DNA of 64,000 nucleotides from Caulobacterales bacterium (GTDB lineage: Bacteria > Pseudomonadota > Alphaproteobacteria > Caulobacterales > Aquidulcibacteraceae): contig JAFLCU010000013.1 in the NCBI GenBank assembly GCA_017303355.1, forward strand, positions 44,210 through 108,209. The letters are read 5' to 3'. How positions within the stretch are numbered: the stretch's first letter is position 1; every line of letters starts with the position of its first letter. Position numbers and translations under genes: made by a program. Below, one piece after another: positions 36,286 through 44,744 of the stretch. Below the pieces are notes generated by a model. That model searched no databases. It was given only the letters and a program-made list of their open reading frames with translations, and was not told where the DNA came from.

Positions 36286-38346
36286 ATGTTCCGAACTTTG
36301 ATTGTCCTGGCGGGGGCCTTGTTAGCCTTCGCCACGCCAGCAGCCGCGCAACAGCGCGCGCCGCTGGACTGGTTCTTAGGCTACGACCAATTCCGGGGCG
36401 CGACCTTGTCGCCGGACGGGCGCCATTTGGCGGTCATTCGCCGTGACGACGTCGGCGACGTGCTGCTGATTGTCGACCTCGAAACGCGTCGGCCCACGCC
36501 GATCCAGCGCGCACGCGCGGACCAGAGCCTGGAAATCAGCCAGGTCACGTTCGCCAGCAACACGCGCGTGGCGTTCCGCCTAGTGCAGCGCAATCGCGTT
36601 GTCGCCAACACGCGCACGATTCACCGCAGCCGCGGCAGCGTCGATGACGGCTTCGAGACCAATACGCGCATCTACGCATCGAATCTCGACGGTACGAACC
36701 TCGTTCAGCTCTATGATCCGTCGGCGCTGTCGCCCTATCTTGACGCTGGCGTGGTCAGCGATCTGCCGAATGACGATGATCACATCCTGATCCTCGTGCC
36801 GACCGCCGGCGGCGCGGAATTGCGCAAGGTGAACATCAATACCGGCGCCGCGCAGACGGTCGAAAACGGCACGCTCTTCACTTTCGGCTACGAAGTCGAT
36901 GTCAACGGCACGCCAGTGCTGCGCCAAGACAGCGTACAGAACGGTCGCGGTTACACTTGGTCTCGCCGTGCCCCCGGGCAGCGTGGCTGGACTGAAATCG
37001 CACGCTTCAGCGGCGCTGCCGCCGCCAACTCAGGCCCCGATTTCCAGCCGATCGGCGCTGCAACCCAACCCGGCCAAGTGTTCGTGCTCGCGCGACGCGA
37101 CGGCAACGACACGAGCGGACTTTACATCTACGATTCCGCAACCGGCCAATATACCGAGACGATCCAAACCAACCCGAACTTCGACGTGACCGACGCCGAA
37201 CTCGACACCGCCAACAACGTGCTGCAGGCGGCGTGCTGGTGGGCGTATCGCTGGACGTGCGAAGCGAAGGACGCGGCATTCGGTGAACGCTGGACCTCGA
37301 TCAACAACGCGCTTGGCGATCAGGTCAATGTGCGCCTCATCGATCGCTCCGATGACGGCAATCGTTGGTTGATCTACACGAATGGTCCGCAGGATCTGGG
37401 GACGTACTATATGTACAATCACCAGACCCGTTCGCTGAACGCGATCATTTCCCAACGCAACAACGTGAATCGCGCCTTGCTGCCCACGCAGCACGTGCTT
37501 GAGTACACAACCTCCGACGGCCAGCGTCAGTGGGGCTATTTGTGGCTGCCGCCGGGCGTGACGATGGAAGCAGCGCGCAATCTGCCGACTGTCGTCGTGC
37601 CGCACGGCGGCCCGGAAGGCCGCGACACCTGGGGCAGCGACCCGTTCGCGCAATCCTTCTCCAGTCAGGGCTATGCGGTGTTCCAGCCGAACTTCCGCGG
37701 CGGCGGCGGCTTCGGTCGCGCCTTCGTGGTCGCCGGCCACGGCCAGTGGGGCCAGCGCATGCAAGCGGATGTGGCCGACGCGGCGCGTCACCTCATCACT
37801 GCGGGCATCACTGATCCAAACCGCATTTGCATCAATGGCTGGTCGTATGGCGGCTATGTCGCCTTCACCGCTTCGTTCATGAACGCCGACATCTTCAAAT
37901 GCTCGGTGGCGGGCGCGGGCGTTGCGGATTTGCGGGCGATGCTGCGCTGGGTGCGCAGCGGCAATCGCAACGACGTCCAAGGCGGCGGTGGCGGCGGCGG
38001 CGCGCAATCAACCAGCTACCAATACTGGACGGATGCGATCGGCGATCCGAACCGCGACGACGCCGGCCTCGACGCCGTCTCCGCGGCGCAGAACGCCAAC
38101 CGGGTCGGCATGCCGCTGCTGATGATCCACGGTGACGAAGACATCACCGTGCCAATCGATCAGAGCATCCTGATGCAACGCGCGATGGAGCGTGCAGGCA
38201 AGCCCACGCGCCTCATCACCCTGCACGACATCGATCACTATGCCTCGCCGAACAACGGCGAAGCGTGGCGCACGGTGCTGACGGAGGCGCTGGGCTTCTT
38301 CAACGAGCACATCGGTCCTGGCGTGCCGCCCGGTGGCGGTACATAA
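36286..38346 (+). CDS. S9 family peptidase (acylaminoacyl peptidase/DPP-like), exported
   Basis: A 686-residue enzyme with signal peptide (LAGALLAFATPAAAQQ), beta-propeller and alpha/beta hydrolase domains. The triad is Ser520 in NGWSYGGYVA, Asp in HGDEDITVP and His in DIDHYASP. A Gly-rich insert (GGGGGGGAQS) lies between nucleophile and Asp. It probably degrades peptides in the periplasm. A terminator follows. Confidence 0.93.
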   Translation: MFRTLIVLAGALLAFATPAAAQQRAPLDWFLGYDQFRGATLSPDGRHLAVIRRDDVGDVLLIVDLETRRPTPIQRARADQSLEISQVTFASNTRVAFRLVQRNRVVANTRTIHRSRGSVDDGFETNTRIYASNLDGTNLVQLYDPSALSPYLDAGVVSDLPNDDDHILILVPTAGGAELRKVNINTGAAQTVENGTLFTFGYEVDVNGTPVLRQDSVQNGRGYTWSRRAPGQRGWTEIARFSGAAAANSGPDFQPIGAATQPGQVFVLARRDGNDTSGLYIYDSATGQYTETIQTNPNFDVTDAELDTANNVLQAACWWAYRWTCEAKDAAFGERWTSINNALGDQVNVRLIDRSDDGNRWLIYTNGPQDLGTYYMYNHQTRSLNAIISQRNNVNRALLPTQHVLEYTTSDGQRQWGYLWLPPGVTMEAARNLPTVVVPHGGPEGRDTWGSDPFAQSFSSQGYAVFQPNFRGGGGFGRAFVVAGHGQWGQRMQADVADAARHLITAGITDPNRICINGWSYGGYVAFTASFMNADIFKCSVAGAGVADLRAMLRWVRSGNRNDVQGGGGGGGAQSTSYQYWTDAIGDPNRDDAGLDAVSAAQNANRVGMPLLMIHGDEDITVPIDQSILMQRAMERAGKPTRLITLHDIDHYASPNNGEAWRTVLTEALGFFNEHIGPGVPPGGGT

Positions 38347-38373
38347 CGACGCTATCGTCTGAATTGACTGAAC

Positions 38374-38403
38374 GCTCCCCATGCAAATGGGGAGCCTTTT
38401 TTT
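38374..38403 (+). terminator. Rho-independent terminator of the S9 peptidase gene
   Basis: A 9-bp stem (GCTCCCCAT with ATGGGGAGC), loop GCAA, followed by CTTTTTTT. Confidence 0.92.
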
Positions 38404-38461
38404 ATGCGCGGGCATCCGAGCGGCGCTCCTGCGGCATCAGAGCGCCAAACGGGAGAACCAC

Positions 38462-39961
38462 ATGACCTATAACGCTCTGCAGGTGCTTACCGCCTGCGCC
38501 CTCATCTTTCTCACCGCCTGCGCCAGCACGCCGATGCCGCGCGAGGGCGATCTCTACATCAACTTCACGCTGCTTGATCCTAAGACCGAGGCGCGCACGA
38601 CAGACGCCTGGATGCTTGTGGCCGACGGTGAAATCGTCCGCACGGGCCATGGACGGCCGCCGCGTGTCGAGAGCACGCGCATGCACGACATGGGCGGCGC
38701 ATTTGCGTTGCCTGGATTTATCGATACGCACGCGCATGTCACGCTGGGCCGCATTGCCGTGCGTCACGAAGGCGATACGCCGGTCATCGTTTCGATCAGC
38801 GAAGCGGAGATCACGGCGCACAATGCACGGCTCCTGCTTGCGCACGGCGTCACCACCATCCGCAATCCCGGCGGCTCGACCGAGATGAACCGCGCCTACA
38901 ACGACGCCGTGCGCGACGGCGCGCTGCTTGGACCAGAGCAACTGGCCGCCGGAGAAATCCTCGACACCAGCCGCATCGATGGTCTGACGCTCGTCGTTGC
39001 AACACCCGCCGAGATCGAAGCGGCCGTCGCCAATCAGGCAGCGGCCGGCATGAACTACATCAAACTCTATCAGGGTCTGAGCGAAGACCTTATTCGCGCT
39101 GGCGTGGAGTCCGCGCACCGGCACGGATTGCGCGCAATCACGCACAATGGCGCAATCTCTTGGACCCGCGCCGCTGAACTTGGCGTTGACGGCATCGTTC
39201 ACGCCATGCCCAACAGCGCCGACACGCTCACCGAGGCCGCGCGCGAGGGCTATCGGGGAGCTGAAGTCGTCAGCTCACACGCGTTCTACACGTGGTGGGA
39301 GCGTGTCGATCTCGACTCACCGCAAGTGCGCGAGTTGATCGACACGCTCGCCGCGCGCCACGTCACCGTAGATCTCACGCTCGTCGTTTTCCAGAAGACG
39401 TTTTGGGGCGACGATGAGGCAGTGCGCGATGACGGCATTGAGTTCACGCACCCGGCGATGCGCGAGAATTGGCGCACCTTCCGCTTCGACGCCGGCTGGA
39501 CGCCTGAGCAGCACGCGCGCGCCCGCGCCATCTGGCCGAAGATCCAACGCTTCGCGCGCATGCTGCATGAAGCTGGCGTGCAGCTGACGATCGGCACCGA
39601 TCTCGCCAATCCGTTCGTTGCGCCCGGCTACGACACGCTTACCGAGATGGAGCTCCATCGCGACGCCGGCATTCCAGCTTGGGCCGTGCTGCGCGCGGCG
39701 ACGAGCGATGCGGCCGAGACGATGGGGCTGGAACGCCGCATCGGCCGCCTCGCTCGCGGCATGGAAGCGGATGTCGTTTTCCTAAGTGCGGACCCGTCGC
39801 AAGACATCGCCAATGTCCGCAGCACGCGCGCGGTGCTGTTGAATGGCGCCCGCTACGATGCAGCCAGCTTGCGCGCCATGCCAATCGCATGCAGCAGCGA
39901 ACGTGCGTCCAGAAGCGACGCGAGTAGTTCATCTCGCGCAAAATGCCCGCTGACGCCGTAA
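38462..39961 (+). CDS. Amidohydrolase family lipoprotein, C-terminal tail encoded over a ygjP remnant
   Basis: About 499 residues. Lipoprotein leader CALIFLTACAS; metal ligands of the amidohydrolase barrel are DTHAHV, NYIKLY (carboxylated Lys), AITHNG, GIVHAMPN and the Asp in TIGTDLANPF. It resembles imidazolonepropionase-like or prolidase-like exported enzymes; substrate unknown. ATG 38462 follows GGGAG. The last 30 or so residues (Ser/Arg-rich, AMPIACSSERASRSDASSSS) are antisense to a decayed copy of the ygjP-like 3' end, so the natural stop seems to have been lost. Confidence 0.9.
   Translation: MTYNALQVLTACALIFLTACASTPMPREGDLYINFTLLDPKTEARTTDAWMLVADGEIVRTGHGRPPRVESTRMHDMGGAFALPGFIDTHAHVTLGRIAVRHEGDTPVIVSISEAEITAHNARLLLAHGVTTIRNPGGSTEMNRAYNDAVRDGALLGPEQLAAGEILDTSRIDGLTLVVATPAEIEAAVANQAAAGMNYIKLYQGLSEDLIRAGVESAHRHGLRAITHNGAISWTRAAELGVDGIVHAMPNSADTLTEAAREGYRGAEVVSSHAFYTWWERVDLDSPQVRELIDTLAARHVTVDLTLVVFQKTFWGDDEAVRDDGIEFTHPAMRENWRTFRFDAGWTPEQHARARAIWPKIQRFARMLHEAGVQLTIGTDLANPFVAPGYDTLTEMELHRDAGIPAWAVLRAATSDAAETMGLERRIGRLARGMEADVVFLSADPSQDIANVRSTRAVLLNGARYDAASLRAMPIACSSERASRSDASSSSRAKCPLTP
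39871..39940 (-). pseudogene. Degenerate copy of the 3' end of the ygjP-like gene
   Basis: Two blocks match the intact gene in the same order and orientation: 39901-39940 with 40763-40802 (34 of 40 identical by eye) and 39871-39895 with 40678-40702 (21 of 25). About 55 bases between them are deleted and the frame is shifted. Translated, the blocks read LREMNYSRRFWTHVR and LHAIG, against LREMNHSRRFWAHVR and LHAIG in the intact protein. The stop codon is lost. Confidence 0.8.
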
Positions 39962-39984
39962 GCCAGCGCGGCACGATGAACATC

Positions 39985-40014
39985 AAACTCCCCGCCGCAG
40001 GACGGGGAGTTTTT
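39985..40014 (+). terminator. Rho-independent terminator after the amidohydrolase gene
   Basis: A 10-bp stem (AAACTCCCCG with CGGGGAGTTT), 8-base loop, T run into 40015. Confidence 0.88.
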
Positions 40015-40117
40015 TGGCCGCGTGGCGATTGCCTCGCACTCGCGTGAACTTGAACACAATTGGACAAAAGCGCGTCACCGCGCTTTGCTGCACTCAAAGC
40101 GCTTCGCGGAGACACGT

Positions 40118-40678
40118 ATGCAATGGATCAACACTGAACGCGGCTATGGCTGGCTTTCAATCGCCCTCCACTGGCTGGCGGCGTTCGCCATCATCATGAT
40201 GTTCTGGAGCGGCTTCGCCGCCGAAAACGCTGGCGAACTCGGTGATCGCGCCGCGCGCCGCGCCTTGATGGGCTTTCACATCGGCTTCGGCGCCAGCATC
40301 GCGCTACTCCTGCTCGCGCGCGTCGCCGCGCATTTCGCGCAACCGCGCCCCACGCCAATCGCGCAGCAAAAGCCGCTCATGCTGCTTTCCGGCGCGACAC
40401 ACCTGCTCTTGCTCGTCTCCATCTTGATCCAGGTGATCTCCGGCCCGCTCGCTGTTTGGTCGGGCGGCCGCGACATCAATGTGTTCGATTTCTTCGCAAT
40501 TCCAACGCCCTTCGCGGCGGAGAATGAAGCCGTCCACGAAGGCGCCGAGGTCGCACACGCGATCGGCCGCTGGATGCTGCTTGTCCTGATCGGCGTACAC
40601 ATCGCAGGCACGCTGAAGCACGCCTTCATTGACCGGGACGGCGTGTTGCGTCGGATGCTGGCGCCGACGAAGCCCTAG
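40118..40678 (+). CDS. Cytochrome b561 family protein
   Basis: A 186-residue four-helix membrane protein. Haem-ligand histidines are visible in IALHWLAAFAI, FHIGFGAS, THLLLLVS and GVHIAGTLKH, matching the bacterial b561 (YceJ-like) family, which passes electrons between quinol and periplasmic acceptors. ATG 40118 follows GGAG. It lies exactly between the ygjP remnant and the intact ygjP-like gene, so it may have arrived in the event that made the copy. Confidence 0.92.
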   Translation: MQWINTERGYGWLSIALHWLAAFAIIMMFWSGFAAENAGELGDRAARRALMGFHIGFGASIALLLLARVAAHFAQPRPTPIAQQKPLMLLSGATHLLLLVSILIQVISGPLAVWSGGRDINVFDFFAIPTPFAAENEAVHEGAEVAHAIGRWMLLVLIGVHIAGTLKHAFIDRDGVLRRMLAPTKP

Positions 40679-41415
40679 CGCGCGTGGCCAATCGCGTGCA
40701 GCGCGCAGCCGTGCTCATGCAACCAGGCGCGTCCGCGTTCGTAGTCTGGCATGCACTTGCGCACATGCGCCCAGAAGCGCCGGGAATGGTTCATCTCGCG
40801 CAGGTGCGCGACCTCGTGCGCGGCCAGATAATCGAGCACGAATTCCGGCGCGCAAATCACACGCCACGAGAAGGAAAGCACGCCGTCGCTGGAGCATGAG
40901 CCCCAACGCGAGCGCAATTCCTTCACTTGCAGACGCGTGGGCTTCACGCTCAGCGTCTGCGCATGCACCGCCACACGCGCGGCTAGGTCGGCGCGCGCCT
41001 GATCCTTCAGGAAGCGCAGCAAACGCGACTCGAATAGCGCCACGTCTGGCGCCGGCGCGATGAGGCGCGCGCCGGCCTCGATACGCGGTGCGGCGCGGCC
41101 GTGCTCATAGACCAATTCGTGCTCAACACCGCGCAGCGGCACGCGTGCGCCGGGCGTCAGCTGAACGCCCTGCGGCAAACGCGACAGCTCATGCGCGATC
41201 CAGCCGGCGCGTTCAGCGGCAAATTGCGCGGCGTGCTTCAGGTGACGCTTGCTCGGCGCGGTGGCGATGGCTTCACGGCGCGTCGGATCGATCCGCACCG
41301 AGACATGGCGCGCGCGCGGATTCACGATCAGCTTCACCGGCAGTCGGCGGCCGTCGATCGTTTCGATCTCGGTTTGAGTTAGATCGGGTGCACGCGAATC
41401 GAAGCGCATGCGCAA
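40675..41415 (-). CDS. YgjP-like (M48/DUF45) metallopeptidase domain protein
   Basis: A 246-residue protein. HEVAHLREMNHSRRFW contains the HExxH zinc site with downstream His; RVSVRIDPTRR-like RHVSVRIDPTRREAIATAP and LRSRWGSCSSDGVLSFSWRVICAP are typical DUF45/YgjP blocks. Members are predicted soluble zinc proteases. It converges on the cytochrome b561 gene with a four-base overlap. A remnant of its 3' end lies at 39871-39940. Confidence 0.9.
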   Translation of the reverse strand: MRMRFDSRAPDLTQTEIETIDGRRLPVKLIVNPRARHVSVRIDPTRREAIATAPSKRHLKHAAQFAAERAGWIAHELSRLPQGVQLTPGARVPLRGVEHELVYEHGRAAPRIEAGARLIAPAPDVALFESRLLRFLKDQARADLAARVAVHAQTLSVKPTRLQVKELRSRWGSCSSDGVLSFSWRVICAPEFVLDYLAAHEVAHLREMNHSRRFWAHVRKCMPDYERGRAWLHEHGCALHAIGHAR

Positions 41416-41478
41416 AGAGTCTCACGCTCCGCGCTTCCACCCAAGTGGAGCGGGCTGTGAGCTTGCTGTGAGCAGCGC

Positions 41479-42771
41479 CTATTCGGCCGTGATTTTTGCT
41501 TTTGTGCGCTTTGCGCCACGCGCCGCCGGCGACTGGAACGTACGCATGAACTCGCGCATGCGCGGATAAATTTCGGTCTGGAAACGACGGCCGCTGAACA
41601 CGCCATAATGGCCCACGCCCGGCTGGATGTAGTCGCGGCGCATGGCTTCGGGAATGTTCACGCAGATATCGTGCGCGGCTTGGGTTTGGCCGATGCCGGA
41701 GATATCGTCCTTCTCGCCCTCGACCGTCAGCAGCGCCGTCTTGGTGATCGCGGCGGGATCGACCCTCACGCCGCGATGCATCATCGTGCCCAGCGGCAAG
41801 CGATATTCCTGGAAAACCTCGATCAGCGTTTGAATGTAGAATTCCTCGCTGAGATCCATGACCGCGAGATATTCGTCATAGAATTCGCGATGCTTGCGCG
41901 CGTCGTCGCCGTCGCCCTTCACCAGGTTTTGGTAATAGTCGTAATGCGCATCGACGTGGCGCTGCATGTTCATGCCCATGAAGCTCGCGAGCTGCACGAA
42001 GCCTGGATACACGCGTCGAAACGCGCCCGGATAAAGCACCGGCACCGTGTGGATCATGTTCTGCTTGAACCACGCAATATCGCGTTGTTCGGCGAGCTTG
42101 TTTGGCTCGGTCGGCGATTTGCGCGCATCGATCGGCGAGCCCATGATCGTCATCGTCGCCGGCGCGCACGGATCATCCGCCTGCGCCATCAGCGAAACCG
42201 CCGCCAACACCAGCGGGCCGGGCTGACACACAGCAACGACATGCGTCTCCGGCCCAAGCTCGCGCAGCATGGCGATGACGTGATCGATGTAATCGTTCAA
42301 GTCGAAGCGGCCCGCCACCAGCGGCACCATGCGCGCGTCGGACCAATCGGTGATGTAAACTTCGTGCTCCGGCAGGAACGCTTCCACCGTGCTGCGCAGC
42401 AGCGTCGCGTAATGGCCCGACATCGGCGCAACGATCAGCACGGTGGGGTCCGTGCGCTTGCCGCGCGCGCGTTCGAGCGCTTCACCGTCGCGCGCGAAAT
42501 GCACGAGATTGCACCAGGGCGAAGACCATACCGGCGCCGGCGTCACCGCGACCTCGACGCCGTTGACGTGCGTCGTCGGCAAAAGCCAATCCGGCTTGCG
42601 ATAGCGGCGCGTGACGGATTCAAACAAATCCGACGCGGCGGCCGCCGTCTTCGCGACCTCGGACGCAGCAGCCGGGTTCAGCGGCGAACGCAGCATGCTG
42701 GATTGCATCATCGCCGCGATCCGCAGCGGAGCCACGGACAAGTGGCCAAGTTCATAAAGCGAATAGAGCAT
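41479..42771 (-). CDS. phaZ: Intracellular polyhydroxyalkanoate depolymerase
   Basis: A 430-residue enzyme that mobilises PHB granules. MLYSLYELGHLSVAPLRIAA is the conserved start; the catalytic cysteine is in VVAVCQPGP (lipase-box-like), and GVGHYGVFSGRRF supplies the C-terminal His. The ATG at 42771 is taken because conservation begins there. A TGTTGC/GCAACA palindrome lies 83 bases upstream. No phaC or phaP is in the window. Confidence 0.95.
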   Translation of the reverse strand: MLYSLYELGHLSVAPLRIAAMMQSSMLRSPLNPAAASEVAKTAAAASDLFESVTRRYRKPDWLLPTTHVNGVEVAVTPAPVWSSPWCNLVHFARDGEALERARGKRTDPTVLIVAPMSGHYATLLRSTVEAFLPEHEVYITDWSDARMVPLVAGRFDLNDYIDHVIAMLRELGPETHVVAVCQPGPLVLAAVSLMAQADDPCAPATMTIMGSPIDARKSPTEPNKLAEQRDIAWFKQNMIHTVPVLYPGAFRRVYPGFVQLASFMGMNMQRHVDAHYDYYQNLVKGDGDDARKHREFYDEYLAVMDLSEEFYIQTLIEVFQEYRLPLGTMMHRGVRVDPAAITKTALLTVEGEKDDISGIGQTQAAHDICVNIPEAMRRDYIQPGVGHYGVFSGRRFQTEIYPRMREFMRTFQSPAARGAKRTKAKITAE

Positions 42772-42853
42772 CTTGCCCTTTCGTGCCGCGCCACAGCAAA
42801 CCGACCTCGGAGTCTGCGCGCTCCCCCGTTTCCAACAAGCTAAGACGCCTGAT

Positions 42854-42868
42854 TGTTGCACTGCAACA
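42854..42868. promoter_or_regulatory. Palindrome upstream of phaZ, possible PhaR operator
   Basis: TGTTGC-ACT-GCAACA. PhaR-type regulators of PHA genes in alphaproteobacteria bind GC-flanked palindromes of the TGC-N3-GCA kind. The match and its position support, but do not prove, such a role. Confidence 0.4.
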
Positions 42869-42940
42869 GCCCAGGAGGCCAAACGTCATGACTATTACAT
42901 AATTACGGCGATGTAATGATTGACCAGATGGCGACTGCCA

Positions 42941-43600
42941 TCAGCGGCGCTCAAGCCCCGCCGCTATGCACTGGGCCACCTGCTGCGGCGTCGCCCGGAC
43001 GGTGTTCACGATCGCCCGCGTGCGCCATTGGCCGTCCAGCACGTAGAGGAACGACGAATGATCGACATTGTAGGTGTCGGCCGGCGCGCCCTCGATCGGC
43101 GCGCGGGCGCTATAGACATGGAAAGACGCCTTGGCGGCGTCCACCTGAGCGCGCGTGCCGGTGAGGCCGACGAGCCCTGAGGGAAAGCCCTCGGTCGCCA
43201 CGTACGCGCCCATGACTTCAGGCGTATCGCGCTCCGGGTCGAGGCTGATCAGCACGGTTTGAACGTCATACCCGCCCGGCTCCGCCAAAGCCGCAGCCAA
43301 GGAATACATGCTGGTTGGGCAAATATCCGGGCAGTGCGTGAAGCCAAAATAGAGGACGGCGGGTTGGCCGGCGAAATCGGCTTGGGTGACAGTCTGGCCG
43401 GCGGGATCGACCAACTCGATCGGGCCGTTCACGGCGTCTGCGCCTTCGAGAATGCAGTTCTCGACGACCGGAATCTCCGCCGGCCCGTTATCGCGGGTGA
43501 CGACCAGCAACACCCCCAGAGCGGCAAGCGCCGCCGCCGCCACAGCGGGAACGACAGCGCCCGTCAGATTGCGGCGCGGCGTTTCGACAGGTTCTGCCAT
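42941..43600 (-). CDS. SCO1/SenC/PrrC family copper chaperone
   Basis: A 219-residue protein with one N-terminal membrane helix and a thioredoxin fold. Copper ligands are the CxxxC in FTHCPDICPTS and the His in NVDHSSFLYV. SCO proteins deliver copper to the CuA site of cytochrome c oxidase. ATG 43600 is chosen because a cytosolic start followed by the membrane helix is usual; the upstream 40 codons are atypical. In several alphaproteobacteria a SenC/PrrC gene sits beside regB; here regB is 3.5 kb away. Confidence 0.9.
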   Translation of the reverse strand: MAEPVETPRRNLTGAVVPAVAAAALAALGVLLVVTRDNGPAEIPVVENCILEGADAVNGPIELVDPAGQTVTQADFAGQPAVLYFGFTHCPDICPTSMYSLAAALAEPGGYDVQTVLISLDPERDTPEVMGAYVATEGFPSGLVGLTGTRAQVDAAKASFHVYSARAPIEGAPADTYNVDHSSFLYVLDGQWRTRAIVNTVRATPQQVAQCIAAGLERR

Positions 43601-43758
43601 CGCCGGGACGCTAGGCTGGCCCACGCGGGGCCAGCAAGGCGGCGCGAAGGCGCAGGAGGCGCAATGCCGCACGCCCACAGATGACGCTTCCGCGACGCGC
43701 CAGGCGGGGCAGAGCGACAATCATGCGCGAACCCCATGATTGTCGCTCATGCTCGGCA

Positions 43759-44727
43759 TCAGGCGGCGCTCGTCGCCTGTTGGATCGTTGCGCGCGCTTC
43801 CGCGATCGCGGCCGCAGGTTGCACCTCGCCATCTTGGATGCGAGAGGCGAGCCCCATCAAAGTCGGGCCCGTCACCGCGCCATTTTCCGGCTCTTCTTCC
43901 ACATAGACGCCGCGACTGCGCGCGATCGCGTTGTTCCATTCTTCGCGCACGGCGGCCCAGTATTCACGCGTCGCCGACCAATACGACTCCGCAGCGGCGA
44001 TTTCATAATTGGAATAGCGATCATAGGTATTGACAACGTCTTCGTGCACGATCGTCGCGGCTTGACCGTCACGCTCGCCAATCTTCTCGTTGTCTTGCTC
44101 ATGCACCCAGCCTGTCGGCGTCAGCGCATGGCGGTTGATGCTAAGATAGCGATTGTAGGCCGGGTTGCGCACGGCGTCGCGACGCGCGAGCGGACGTAAC
44201 GCCGGCGCGCTCGTCCACATCGCCCGGCCATTGGAATAATCCCATTGGCCCACGCCGCCATAACGCGGCGAGTCGTCGGTCTGCCACACGGTTTGCGACC
44301 AAGCGCCTCGGCGATCGGCGCTGCTCACGTTTTGCACGCGCCAGCGGTTGCGCTCGGAATACATCAGCACGTTGCGCGGCTGGTAGCTCCAATCCTGACG
44401 CCAGTGTTTGATCACGAAGTTCTGGCCTTCGTGCGAGACCACGAGCAGATGCTGCAGCTGAATGAAATCGCCCGTATCGCTGACAACGCGCACGCTTTCA
44501 AAGCCGCCGCTTGTTTTCGGCTCAAGCGGTTCGTAATCGGCCACGAACGGCGTCGTCTCGGTGAAGGCGAAATGCACATTGTAGTCGCCCGCCATCGCCA
44601 AGATGGATTGGCGATCGCGCTCAACGGCGCTGCCGCGCGTTTGCGCCAAAGCCAAGGGGGTCGCGGCCGCGACCCCCGCACCGGCAAGCGCAGCGATCGA
44701 CGCTCGCCGTGTAAACACCATGCTCAT
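43759..44727 (-). CDS. DUF6607 exported protein, partner of TonB receptor
   Basis: A 322-residue protein with a Tat-like or Sec leader (TRRASIAALAGAGVAAATPLALAQ). Blocks RDRQSILAMAGDYNVHFAFTET, VIKHWRQDWSYQP and QTVWQTDDSPRYGGVGQWDY match the DUF6607 family, which is often found next to haem-type TonB receptors. It lies 17 bases after the receptor gene in the same operon. Function unknown, presumably in uptake or handling of the ligand. Confidence 0.82.
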   Translation of the reverse strand: MSMVFTRRASIAALAGAGVAAATPLALAQTRGSAVERDRQSILAMAGDYNVHFAFTETTPFVADYEPLEPKTSGGFESVRVVSDTGDFIQLQHLLVVSHEGQNFVIKHWRQDWSYQPRNVLMYSERNRWRVQNVSSADRRGAWSQTVWQTDDSPRYGGVGQWDYSNGRAMWTSAPALRPLARRDAVRNPAYNRYLSINRHALTPTGWVHEQDNEKIGERDGQAATIVHEDVVNTYDRYSNYEIAAAESYWSATREYWAAVREEWNNAIARSRGVYVEEEPENGAVTGPTLMGLASRIQDGEVQPAAAIAEARATIQQATSAA

Positions 44728-44744
44728 TCTGAATTTCCTCCTGT

